Part shown: positions 16,749 through 24,283 of the stretch, piece by piece
Position numbering within the stretch: the stretch's first letter is position 1
How the letters are laid out: each line of letters opens with the position of its first letter
Assembly (NCBI GenBank): GCA_009377475.1
Contig: WHTY01000008.1
Location: forward strand, 1-64,000
Direction of reading: 5' to 3'
Source: Actinophytocola sp.
GTDB taxonomy: Bacteria; Actinomycetota; Actinomycetes; Mycobacteriales; Pseudonocardiaceae
Length of the DNA stretch: 64,000 bases
Program-made: the position numbers and the translations under genes
Notes under the pieces: generated by a model
The model's database searches: none
Told to the model about the DNA's origin: nothing
What the model saw: only the letters and a program-made list of their open reading frames with translations

Positions 16749-17972
16749 ATGTCGTCCCCAGAACAGTGGGCGCAACCGGATCAAGGAGCAGACGCGGCCG
16801 CGACAGCGGGTCAACCATCTGCGGAACAAGTGATCGCGGGACTGCGCGCGACAACGGAAGGCGGAGCTGACCTGATTCAGCTGCTCACCCCGGAAGGTGA
16901 GCGAGTAGCGTCCCCGATCTTCGATCCCTACGTCGCCGACGTCGACAACGAGTCCTTGCGCGAGCTCTATCGCGACTTGGTCATCGTGCGCAGGGCGGAC
17001 CGGGAAGCCAACGCGATGCAGCGGCAGGGTCAGCTCGGCATCTGGGTGCCGCTGCTCGGCCAGGAGGCCGCGCAGATCGGCTCCGGAAGGGCGTTGCGCC
17101 CCAAGGACATGGCGTTCCCGAGCTACCGCGAGCACGGTGTCGGCTACGCCAGAGGAGTCGACTTCAAGGAACTGCTCGGCATCTTCCGGTGCTCAGACCA
17201 GGGGCAATGGGACTTCGCAAAGCACCGCTTCCACCCGTACACCATCGTCATCGGCAACCAGGTGCTCAACGCATGTGGCTACGCGATGGGCCAGAAGTTC
17301 GAGGGCAAGGTCGGCAACCAGGAGAACGATGGCGACAACGAGGCCACCATCTGCTACTTCGGTGACGGCGCCACCAGCCAGGGCGACGTCCACGAGGGCT
17401 TCGTGTGGGCAGCCGTCTACGACGCGCCGCTGGTGTTCTTCTGCCAGAACAACCAGTGGGCGATCTCCGAGCCGACCGAGCGCCAGTCGCGGCTGCCGCT
17501 GTACCAGCGGGCAAGGGGCTACGGCTTCCCCGGCATGCGCGTCGACGGCAACGACGTCCTCGGCTGCCTCGCCGTCACCCGGTGGGCGCTTGACGCCTGC
17601 CGCAACGGCAACGGCCCGGTGCTGATCGAGGCGTTCACCTACCGGATGGACGCCCACACCACCACCGACGACCCCACGCGCTACCGGCTCTCCGACGAGT
17701 TGGAGGCGTGGAAGCTCAAGGACCCGATCGAGCGGGTGCGGGTGCACCTGACCCGCAACGGCGGCGCGGACGCCGACTTCTTCGCCGAGGTCGACAAGGC
17801 GGCAGACGACTTCGCCGCCGAGCTGCGCGACTTCTGCTTCAACATGCCGGACCCACCGCCGGAACGGATCTTCAGCAACGTCTACGCCGAGCCGTCGCCG
17901 GTGCTCGACGCGCAGCGGGAAGAGTTCCTGTCCTATCTGGACGGTTTCGCGACCGCGGGAGGTGAGCGGTGA
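16749..17972 (+). CDS. bkdA: 2-oxoacid dehydrogenase E1 alpha subunit (branched-chain type)
   Basis: 407 aa thiamine-diphosphate-dependent decarboxylase subunit. The ThDP motif runs from GDGATSQGDVHEG to QNNQWAIS; the substrate-side region includes RRADREANAMQRQGQLGIW and FPSYREHG. It forms E1 (alpha2beta2) with the next gene product and feeds acyl groups to the E2 lipoyl domain. The A-B-C gene order and E1 alpha type match the branched-chain 2-oxoacid dehydrogenase of actinobacteria, supplying branched starter units or degrading Val/Leu/Ile; a pyruvate-type complex is less likely. ATG at 16749 has GAGGAG 8 nt upstream. Confidence 0.88.
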   Translation: MSSPEQWAQPDQGADAAATAGQPSAEQVIAGLRATTEGGADLIQLLTPEGERVASPIFDPYVADVDNESLRELYRDLVIVRRADREANAMQRQGQLGIWVPLLGQEAAQIGSGRALRPKDMAFPSYREHGVGYARGVDFKELLGIFRCSDQGQWDFAKHRFHPYTIVIGNQVLNACGYAMGQKFEGKVGNQENDGDNEATICYFGDGATSQGDVHEGFVWAAVYDAPLVFFCQNNQWAISEPTERQSRLPLYQRARGYGFPGMRVDGNDVLGCLAVTRWALDACRNGNGPVLIEAFTYRMDAHTTTDDPTRYRLSDELEAWKLKDPIERVRVHLTRNGGADADFFAEVDKAADDFAAELRDFCFNMPDPPPERIFSNVYAEPSPVLDAQREEFLSYLDGFATAGGER

Positions 17973-19027
17973 TGGCGGCACCAGCGAAGTCGGCCAACTC
18001 GGCAACGGTCAACCACCCAGAAGCGCCGACAGTGCCGTCCTCGGCGCAGAACCTGACCATCGGCAAGGCGCTCAACCTCGGCCTGCGCAAGGCGATGGAG
18101 GACGACGACAAGGTCCTCATCCTCGGTGAGGACGTCGGCAAGCTCGGCGGCGTCTTCCGCATCACAGACGGGCTGCAGAAGGACTTCGGCGAGGACCGCG
18201 TGCTGGACACGCCGCTCGCGGAGTCCGGCATCGTCGGCACCGCCGTCGGCCTCGCGGTACGCGGGTTCCGGCCGGTGTGCGAGATCCAGTTCGAGGGCTT
18301 CATCTTCCCCGGGTTCGACCAGATCAACAGCCAGCTCGCCAAGCTGCACTACCGCACGCAGGGCGAGGTCAAGGTGCCGGTCGTCATTCGCGTGCCCTAC
18401 GGCGGCGGCATCGGCGCGGTCGAGCACCACTCGGAGTCGCCGGAGTCGCTGTTCGCGCACCTGCCCGGGCTGAAGGTCGTGTCCTGCGCGAACCCGGTTG
18501 ACGCCTACTGGATGATCCAGCAGGCCATCACATCGGACGACCCGATTCTGTTCTTCGAGCCGAAGCGGCTGTACCACTCCGGCGCGTTGAAGGCCCCGGT
18601 CGACACCGCCGCGACGCCAGAGCGGCTGCACGCCTCGCGTGTCGTCCGGCAGGGCACGGCGGCCACGCTGGTCTGCTACGGCCCGACGGTCCAGGTCTGC
18701 CTTGACGCGGCGACGGCGGCGGCTAACGAGGGCATGGAGCTGGAGGTCATCGACCTGCGCTCGATGTCGCCGCTCGACCTCGCCCCGGTGTTCGACTCGG
18801 TGCGCCGCACCGGACGTCTGATCGCGGTGAGCGAGGCGCCTTCGGAGTCGTCGATCACCTCGGAGATCGTCGCGCGGGTGCAGCAGGATTGTTTCTACTC
18901 GCTTGAGGCGCCGGTGCTGCGGGTGACCGGGTTCGACACGCCGTATCCCCCGGCCAAGCTGGAGGAGCACTACCTGCCGGACCTTGACCGGGTGCTGCAC
19001 GCCGTCGACCGCGCGATGGACTGGTGA
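17972..19027 (+). CDS. bkdB: 2-oxoacid dehydrogenase E1 beta subunit (branched-chain type)
   Basis: 351 aa. Typical E1 beta features: LGEDVGKLGGVFRITDGL, DTPLAESGIVGTAVGLAVRGFRPV, FDQINSQLAK and YGGGIGAVEHHSES, with the transketolase C-terminal domain after ~residue 220. The ATG at 17972 overlaps the bkdA stop (TGATG), with GGGAGGTGAG upstream; a GTG three bases earlier is also in frame. Tight coupling fits the 1:1 subunit ratio of E1. Confidence 0.9.
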   Translation: MAAPAKSANSATVNHPEAPTVPSSAQNLTIGKALNLGLRKAMEDDDKVLILGEDVGKLGGVFRITDGLQKDFGEDRVLDTPLAESGIVGTAVGLAVRGFRPVCEIQFEGFIFPGFDQINSQLAKLHYRTQGEVKVPVVIRVPYGGGIGAVEHHSESPESLFAHLPGLKVVSCANPVDAYWMIQQAITSDDPILFFEPKRLYHSGALKAPVDTAATPERLHASRVVRQGTAATLVCYGPTVQVCLDAATAAANEGMELEVIDLRSMSPLDLAPVFDSVRRTGRLIAVSEAPSESSITSEIVARVQQDCFYSLEAPVLRVTGFDTPYPPAKLEEHYLPDLDRVLHAVDRAMDW

Positions 19028-19042
19028 GGGGGTCGCTGAGTC

Positions 19043-20476
19043 ATGCCTGAGTACAAACAGTTTCCCCTTGCCGACACGGCGGAAGGTCTCACCGAGGCCG
19101 AGATCCTGAACTGGCAGGTCCAGCCGGGCGACGAGGTCACGGTGAACCAGATCGTCGTCGAGGTCGAGACCGCGAAGGCCGCCGTCGAGCTGCCGATTCC
19201 GTGGGCCGGTGTCGTCACCGAGTTGCACGTGGAGCCGGGACAGGTGGTCGAGGTCGGCACGCCGATCCTGACCATGGACGTCGACCCGCACGGCGAAGGC
19301 GGCACCGAGGTGGCGCAGCAGAACGGGTCCGCGCCCGCTGCCGCCGAGGCGCCCGCGAAGCAGGAGGCCGCCGAGGAGGAGATGAAGCCGCTGGTCGGCT
19401 ACGGCTCCAAACCGACGGTCACTACGCGTCGTCCGCGCAAGGACGCGCCTTCGGCTGCCCCGGCGCCGGTTCCTGCGTCGGTTCCTGCGTCCGCTCCCGC
19501 CGCGTCGGTTCCCGCCGCCCCGGCGTCCTCGGCGTCCTCGGCGTCCTCGGCACCGGCACCCGCCGCCTCGGCGTCCTCGGCGTCGACGGCGTCGACGGCG
19601 TCGAAGATCGTGCCGCTGGCCAAGCCGCCGGTGCGCAAGCTCGCCAAGGACCTCGGCATCGACCTGCGGACGGTGATCGGCCACGGCAGTGGCGGCGTCA
19701 TCACGAGGGACGACGTCGAGCGCGCCGCGAACGGTGCCGCCGCCCCGGAGGCCGCGCCCACGGGTCCGGCCCGCGAACGCGGCGAGCGCAGGGTGCCGAT
19801 CAAGGGCGTCCGGCGGATGACCGCCGAGGCCATGGTCAAGTCGGCGTTCACCGCCCCGCACGTCACGGAGTTCCTCACCATCGACGTCACGCCGATGATG
19901 GAGCTGCGTGAGGAGCTGAAGAAGCACCCGGATTTCAAGGGCGTGAAGCTGACGCCGCTGACCTTCGCCGCCAAGGCGATGTGCATGGCGGCCAAGCGGA
20001 CGCCGGAGGTCAACGCGCGCTGGGACGGCGATGCTGGCGAGATCGTCTACCACGACTACGTCCATCTGGGTGTCGCCGCCGCGACGCCGCGCGGGCTGGT
20101 CGTGCCGAAGGTCCGCGACGCCGACGAGCTGTCGTTGGTCGAGCTGGCCAAGGCGATCGAGGAGCTGACCAACACCGCGCGGGACGGCAAGACCCCGCCG
20201 GAGGACATGATCAACGGCACGATCACCATCACCAACGTGGGTGTGTTCGGCGCGGACACCGGCACGCCGATCATCAACCCGGGTGAGGCGGCGATCCTGG
20301 CGTTCGGCGCGATCAAGGACATGCCGTGGGTCGTTGACGGTGAAATCGTGCCGCGCAAGGTGTGCCAGCTCTCGCTGAGCTTCGACCACCGGCTGGTCGA
20401 CGGGCAGCAGGGCTCGCAGTACATCGCCGACGTCGGCGCGCTGCTGGCCAACCCGGCCATGGCCATCACGTACTGA
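19043..20476 (+). CDS. bkdC: Dihydrolipoamide acyltransferase E2 of 2-oxoacid dehydrogenase
   Basis: 477 aa. One N-terminal lipoyl domain has its lysine in VETAKAAVE (K45). A long flexible Ala/Pro/Ser linker follows (about 95-195), then a peripheral-subunit-binding domain (VRKLAKDLGIDLRTVIGHGS) and the catalytic acyltransferase domain ending DHRLVDGQQG (H449, D453). It moves acyl groups from E1 to CoA. The linker is encoded by repeated GCGTCCTCG-like codons, a likely site of length variation. 15 nt after bkdB; a perfect hairpin follows. No E3 gene is in the window. Confidence 0.92.
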   Translation: MPEYKQFPLADTAEGLTEAEILNWQVQPGDEVTVNQIVVEVETAKAAVELPIPWAGVVTELHVEPGQVVEVGTPILTMDVDPHGEGGTEVAQQNGSAPAAAEAPAKQEAAEEEMKPLVGYGSKPTVTTRRPRKDAPSAAPAPVPASVPASAPAASVPAAPASSASSASSAPAPAASASSASTASTASKIVPLAKPPVRKLAKDLGIDLRTVIGHGSGGVITRDDVERAANGAAAPEAAPTGPARERGERRVPIKGVRRMTAEAMVKSAFTAPHVTEFLTIDVTPMMELREELKKHPDFKGVKLTPLTFAAKAMCMAAKRTPEVNARWDGDAGEIVYHDYVHLGVAAATPRGLVVPKVRDADELSLVELAKAIEELTNTARDGKTPPEDMINGTITITNVGVFGADTGTPIINPGEAAILAFGAIKDMPWVVDGEIVPRKVCQLSLSFDHRLVDGQQGSQYIADVGALLANPAMAITY

Positions 20477-20482
20477 TCCGCT

Positions 20483-20518
20483 CCCGGCGTCGCGCGACGG
20501 CTACTGCGCGACGCCGGG
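20483..20518 (+). terminator. Terminator of the bkd operon
   Basis: Perfect 13-bp stem CCCGGCGTCGCGC / GCGCGACGCCGGG with a 10-nt loop, beginning 6 nt after the bkdC stop. Confidence 0.75.
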
Positions 20519-20539
20519 CCCTCCGGCGACGTCGATGGG

Positions 20540-20626
20540 AGTTGATCAACTACCTGCGCGGTGTTACCAACAGGATCGGACGAACCGGACATCACGTGGT
20601 CACAGCGCGCGGGAAGCTGATCAACT
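20540..20626. repeat. 87-nt inverted-repeat element, copy B
   Basis: Begins AGTTGATCAACT and ends AGCTGATCAACT, itself an inverted repeat with palindromic tips. Same length, ends and internal GTGGTCACAGCGCGC landmark as copy A at 15614-15700. It lies between the bkd terminator and the fxsA promoter. Confidence 0.7.
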
Positions 20627-20731
20627 TCCGGAGCGCGCCGCGCGCCGGGCCGTGCCGCGCGCCCCCGCGCCGGGGCGGACACCCGCAGACGCCTGGGAAC
20701 GAAACGTCCCCTCACGTACGTTGGAGGGGAT

Positions 20732-21223
20732 ATGGGCGTAGTACTGCTGCTCTACCTGATCATCGAGGTCGTCGCCGTGTGGGCGGTGGCCTCGGTCGTC
20801 GGCGCGCTGTGGACGATCCTGTTGCTGCTCGCGGGCGCCATCGTGGGGTCGTGGCTGGCTCGCCGCGAGGGCGGCAAAGCCATGCGTGCGGTCATGGCCG
20901 CCGCGCAGGCCGGACGTTCCGGCCACCAGGAGATCACCGACGGCATGCTGGTCGCGTTGGGCGGCGTGCTGATCTTCCTGCCCGGCTTCGTCACCGACGT
21001 CCTGGGCCTGCTCGCGATGGTGCCGCCGACCCGCACCATGCTGCGTCGGGCCTGGTTGCGACGTCTGGAGCGCGCTGCTGGCAGCATGCGCCACGGCCGC
21101 AGGGTGGTCGTCGTGGACGGCCAGGTCGTCGAGGACTCGTCGTACGGCGCGAGCTACGACACGACGCGCGACCGGCGTCGGGACGACGGCGAAGATGGCC
21201 CGCCGCGCATCATCGAGGGCTGA
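20732..21223 (+). CDS. fxsA: FxsA family membrane protein
   Basis: 163 aa. Hydrophobic N-terminal half with helices VLLLYLIIEVVAVWAVASVV and ALWTILLLLAGAIVGSWLAR, then the FxsA signature region (GRSGHQEITDGMLVALGGVLIFLPGFVTDVLGLL) and a basic cytoplasmic tail. FxsA suppresses F-exclusion of phage T7 when overproduced in E. coli; its normal role is unknown. The ATG at 20732 has TTGGAGGGGAT before it. It converges on the SCP2-like gene, with 5 nt between stops. Confidence 0.9.
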   Translation: MGVVLLLYLIIEVVAVWAVASVVGALWTILLLLAGAIVGSWLARREGGKAMRAVMAAAQAGRSGHQEITDGMLVALGGVLIFLPGFVTDVLGLLAMVPPTRTMLRRAWLRRLERAAGSMRHGRRVVVVDGQVVEDSSYGASYDTTRDRRRDDGEDGPPRIIEG

Positions 21224-21228
21224 TCGCG

Positions 21229-21876
21229 TCAGGCCACCGGCTTCGGGATGTCGAAGTAGCTGGTCAGCATCGCGGCAACGGAGTAGTCGCCCTTGATCTT
21301 GACCTTGCCGGTGACGAACATCGACGCGAACGCGGCGTTCCCGGTGGCCATCAGAATGAAGTCGTACACCGATACCGTCACGGTGGTGTCTGGAATTCGG
21401 TCAAGGTCTTTCGCTGCCGTGAAATCGCCGTCCTCGATGAGGGTCTGATAACGGTCGTAACCGTCCTCGCCGTCGCCATTCGTGAATCGCCACGAAACGA
21501 CGACGCTCACGTCCCGCACCTTCTCCTGAATAAGCTGCTGTGACATTCGGCGAAATATTTCGTCGAGAAAGAACGGGCGCAGGATGTCGTCATCGGCGAT
21601 CGACTTGAGCTGGTCCTTGCTCGCGCGCGACACGAGCCGGACGAGCGAGTCGGTGCTGAGTGTGTTCAGGTGGACACCCGCGCCAGCTTCGCCAAGCATG
21701 TGCAGGGTTTTCAGTAGTTGCGTGAACTGCTCCGGCGTCAGCTTGCTGAGGTCGAGCGCCTTGGCGAGCGTGTCCAGCTCGTCCCCGTTCGCCGTCGGAT
21801 CGTCCACCAACCGCCGCGCGAGGTAGCGCTGGCGGATGCGGCGAAACCACGTCGTTGGCGTCCGTTTCTTGGGCAC
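21229..21876 (-). CDS. SCP2 sterol-transfer-like domain protein, second copy of tandem pair
   Basis: 215 aa. The C-terminal half fits an SCP2-type lipid-binding domain (TVTVSVYDFILMATG, MFVTGKVKIKGDYSVAAML). The N-terminal half is helical and lacks a known motif (LSKLTPEQFTQLLKTLHMLG). The neighbour 15 nt upstream encodes a paralogue ending in the same VTGK...KGD...YFD pattern, so the pair arose by duplication. Both probably bind lipid or acyl-CoA, which fits the adjacent fatty-acid cluster. The GC-poorer stretch at 21370-21560 is unusual compared with its surroundings. Confidence 0.8.
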   Translation of the reverse strand: MPKKRTPTTWFRRIRQRYLARRLVDDPTANGDELDTLAKALDLSKLTPEQFTQLLKTLHMLGEAGAGVHLNTLSTDSLVRLVSRASKDQLKSIADDDILRPFFLDEIFRRMSQQLIQEKVRDVSVVVSWRFTNGDGEDGYDRYQTLIEDGDFTAAKDLDRIPDTTVTVSVYDFILMATGNAAFASMFVTGKVKIKGDYSVAAMLTSYFDIPKPVA

Positions 21877-21891
21877 GTCCGCGATAGTACG

Positions 21892-22551
21892 TCACGCCAT
21901 CGGCGAAGGGAGATCGAAATACTTGATCAGACCGGCGGCGAAACCGAGATCACCTTTTACGGTCAGTTTTCCGGTGACGAATAACACAGCCGGACTGGTC
22001 TGCCGAGTGGTGAGGCGGAGAAAGTCGACCGGCGAGAGGGTGATCGTCGCGCGCGGGGTGTCAGCGGTGTCGCCAGCGCGCACCGTGCAGCCGCCGTCAG
22101 CGAAGTGGCACTCGTATCGGTCGTAACCACCGTCGCCGTTGGCGCCGGTGAGCCGCCACCGCACGACCGCCCGCAGCCGCTCGACGCGGTCCGCGCGCAC
22201 GTGCCGCTCCATCCGCCGGAACGCCCCGTCGAGCAGGGCTTGGCGCAGGTCGGGCGCGGCGAACACGGCGTCGAGCTGCGCGCGGGACGACGCCGCGATG
22301 AGGGTGGCGAAGGTGGCGGACTCGACGTCGCCGAGCCGGATCGACGGTACGGCGGCGCTGATCCTGCGGAGCGCGTCGAGTAGCCTGCGAACGCCGGACT
22401 TGTCCAGTTGGGTGGGGTCGACGGCGCGGACGATGGCGTCCACGCCGATGTCGGCGCGCTTGAACTCGGTGGGCTCGATGGTCTCCAGCGCCTCGATGAG
22501 GCGGTGGCCACGTAACGACGGGAGCGCGTCGATGCTCGCGTTGTCCGGCAT
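21892..22551 (-). CDS. SCP2 sterol-transfer-like domain protein, first copy of tandem pair
   Basis: 219 aa. Same layout as the downstream copy: helical N-terminal half (FKRADIGVDAIVRAVDPTQL) and SCP2-like C-terminal half (ATITLSPVDFLRLTTRQTSPAVLFVTGKLTVKGD, quoted here only as landmarks around 190-210). Starts at ATG 22551, divergent from the TetR gene. The shared 167-nt region holds TetR-type palindromes, so this pair may be controlled by that regulator. Confidence 0.8.
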   Translation of the reverse strand: MPDNASIDALPSLRGHRLIEALETIEPTEFKRADIGVDAIVRAVDPTQLDKSGVRRLLDALRRISAAVPSIRLGDVESATFATLIAASSRAQLDAVFAAPDLRQALLDGAFRRMERHVRADRVERLRAVVRWRLTGANGDGGYDRYECHFADGGCTVRAGDTADTPRATITLSPVDFLRLTTRQTSPAVLFVTGKLTVKGDLGFAAGLIKYFDLPSPMA

Positions 22552-22588
22552 CGGTCCTCCTGGTCGGCGGTCCTGCCTGCTGCGACGG

Positions 22589-22623
22589 ACCTACTTGGCA
22601 GTAAACCTACCCGCGAGTAGGTT
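22589..22623. promoter_or_regulatory. TetR-type operator(s) between SCP2-like and tetR genes
   Basis: Palindrome AACCTAC / GTAGGTT around CCGCGA at 22604-22623. An overlapping weaker copy (ACCTACT, TGGC, AGTA) sits 16 nt to the left. The core matches the perfect palindrome at 25755-25778 upstream of fabG4/fadA2. Confidence 0.7.
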
Positions 22624-22718
22624 ACGGGACAACGTTGGTGTGAAGGATCTAATGTTGGCGGTTGGCGTCGGCGTGGACCGATTCAGTACCCTCACGCGGC
22701 GATAGGGAGGTGTCCACA

Positions 22719-23375
22719 GTGCAGGAGAAGACGAGACGAGCGCGGCGGCTGCCCCGCGAGGTGCGGGAGCGCCAGATCCTCGACGCCGCGGTCGAGGTGT
22801 TCTCCGCCAACGGCTACCACGCCGCGTCGATGGACGAGGTCGCCGAGGTCGCCGGGGTGTCGAAGCCGATGGTCTACACCTACCTCGGCTCCAAGGAGGA
22901 CCTGTTCGCCAAGTGCATCCGGCGCGAGGCGAAGCGGCTGCTCGACGCCGTCGCCGCCGGGGTGGACACCGACATGACGCCGGACATGCAGCTCTGGAGC
23001 GGGCTGCGGTCGTTCTTCTCGTTCGTCGGCGACAACCGCAGCTCGTGGCTGGTGCTGCACCGGCAGGCGCTCTCGGTCGGCGGCTCGTTCGCCGAGGAGA
23101 TCTCGCAGATGCGAGCGCGGTCGATCGAGCTGGTCGCCGCCGTCGTCGTCGCAACGGGAACCAAGCAGGGCATCGGCGAAGAGGCGGAGAAGTCGGCAGA
23201 GGGCCTGGCCGCCGCGCTGGTCGGCGCGGCGGAGTCGTTGGCAGTGTGGTGGCTCGACCACCCCGACGTCAGCGACGGCCTGCTCGCGTCGTGGCTGATG
23301 AACCTGGTCTGGCTCGGCTTCGGCGACCTCGTCAAGGGCGAGGTTTGGACGCCGAACTTCCCCGCGACGACGTAG
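22719..23375 (+). CDS. TetR family regulator of the adjacent fatty-acid genes
   Basis: 218 aa. The N-terminal helix-turn-helix spans about 20-65 (ILDAAVEVFSANGYHAASMD, VAGVSKPMVYTYLGSKEDLF). The ligand-binding domain is helical and divergent. GTG at 22719 is chosen because GGGAGG lies 8 nt before it; in-frame starts further upstream lack one. The promoter region carries a palindrome also found at the fabG4/fadA2 divergent promoter, so autoregulation and control of that cluster are inferred. In M. tuberculosis a TetR gene (Rv0238) lies close to the equivalent htdX-fabG4-fadA2 genes (Rv0241c-Rv0243), from memory. The likely ligand is an acyl-CoA. Confidence 0.88.
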   Translation: MQEKTRRARRLPREVRERQILDAAVEVFSANGYHAASMDEVAEVAGVSKPMVYTYLGSKEDLFAKCIRREAKRLLDAVAAGVDTDMTPDMQLWSGLRSFFSFVGDNRSSWLVLHRQALSVGGSFAEEISQMRARSIELVAAVVVATGTKQGIGEEAEKSAEGLAAALVGAAESLAVWWLDHPDVSDGLLASWLMNLVWLGFGDLVKGEVWTPNFPATT

Positions 23376-23401
23376 CGCCCGCCGGAAGCGCCGACGGGCG
23401 C
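23375..23401. terminator. Hairpin between convergent tetR and htdX genes
   Basis: GCGCCCGCCGG / CCGACGGGCGC, 10 of 11 paired, 5-nt loop, overlapping the tetR stop. It could serve both directions. Confidence 0.55.
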
Positions 23402-23419
23402 CACGCGTTCAGCGTGGGT

Positions 23420-24280
23420 TCACAGCCGCTTGATGGTGCCTGCCAGGTACGGCTTCGGCTTGCGGGCGTCCCACAGCTCGAAGGCGTGACCCTCCGCCGT
23501 CGTCCAGCTCGTGAACCCGGCCTTCGCGGGCAGCAGCACCGGGAGCTTGAACGTCACGTCGATCTCGTAGGCGTCCGGCAGCTTTCCCTCGAACGCGGCG
23601 AGCGCGTGCGCCTTCGTCCACATGCCGTGCGCGATGGCGCGCGGGAAGCCGAGCAGCTTCGCGGTCGCGTTGTAGAGGTGGATCGGGTTGTGGTCCCCGG
23701 ACACCTCCGCGTAGCGCCTGCCGATGTCGCCAGGAATCCGCCACATCGCGCGCGCCGTCGGCTGCGCGAGCTGCTCCTTTTTGGACTTTCCGCCGCCTGA
23801 CCCGCCGCCGCGCTTGAGATACGTCGAAACGTCGACCCACGCGGGCTCGTCCTCACCAGCGGGGATGACCTCGCTGATGACGTCGAACTGCGTGCCCTTC
23901 TCGTGGTCGCCCAGGTTCTCCACGTGCACCCGCAGCGTGAACGAGTCCGCCAGCGTGATCGGCCGACGCTGGGTGATCTTGTTCGACAGGTGCACGAGAC
24001 CCATCAGCGGGAACGGGAACGACGGGTCCGACATCAGCTTGACCTGCAACGGAAACGCCAGGATGTGCGGATACGTCGCGGGCAGCGCGTCCGTCAGCCG
24101 GAAACCGCACACCTGGTTGTACTTCGCGAGGTGATCCGGGTCGACGACGACGTCCTTGCGCACCAGCACGGTGTCCGGCAGGTCCCTCCGCCGGGATGAC
24201 ACGCCGGGCAGCATGCCCATGACGGCCCTGCCGAACAGCGGCCCGAGCTTCGGTGCGGAATCGAGTTCAACGACGCTCAT
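23420..24280 (-). CDS. htdX: MaoC-like (R)-3-hydroxyacyl thioester dehydratase
   Basis: 286 aa double-hotdog protein. The hydratase-2 motif is clear: YAEVSGDHNPIHLYNATAKL followed by GFPRAIAHGMW, giving the catalytic Asp/His pair. It should dehydrate (R)-3-hydroxyacyl thioesters to enoyl thioesters, in fatty-acid elongation or degradation. Only 3 nt separate it from fabG4 upstream, whose product would make the hydroxyacyl substrate. The gene order htdX-fabG4 divergent from fadA2 matches M. tuberculosis Rv0241c-Rv0243. Confidence 0.88.
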   Translation of the reverse strand: MSVVELDSAPKLGPLFGRAVMGMLPGVSSRRRDLPDTVLVRKDVVVDPDHLAKYNQVCGFRLTDALPATYPHILAFPLQVKLMSDPSFPFPLMGLVHLSNKITQRRPITLADSFTLRVHVENLGDHEKGTQFDVISEVIPAGEDEPAWVDVSTYLKRGGGSGGGKSKKEQLAQPTARAMWRIPGDIGRRYAEVSGDHNPIHLYNATAKLLGFPRAIAHGMWTKAHALAAFEGKLPDAYEIDVTFKLPVLLPAKAGFTSWTTAEGHAFELWDARKPKPYLAGTIKRL

Positions 24281-24283
24281 GGC

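Noticed and set aside
17933-20389. 818-aa open frame on the minus strand across the bkd genes
   Set aside because: Antisense to three well-supported genes, with no domain signature.
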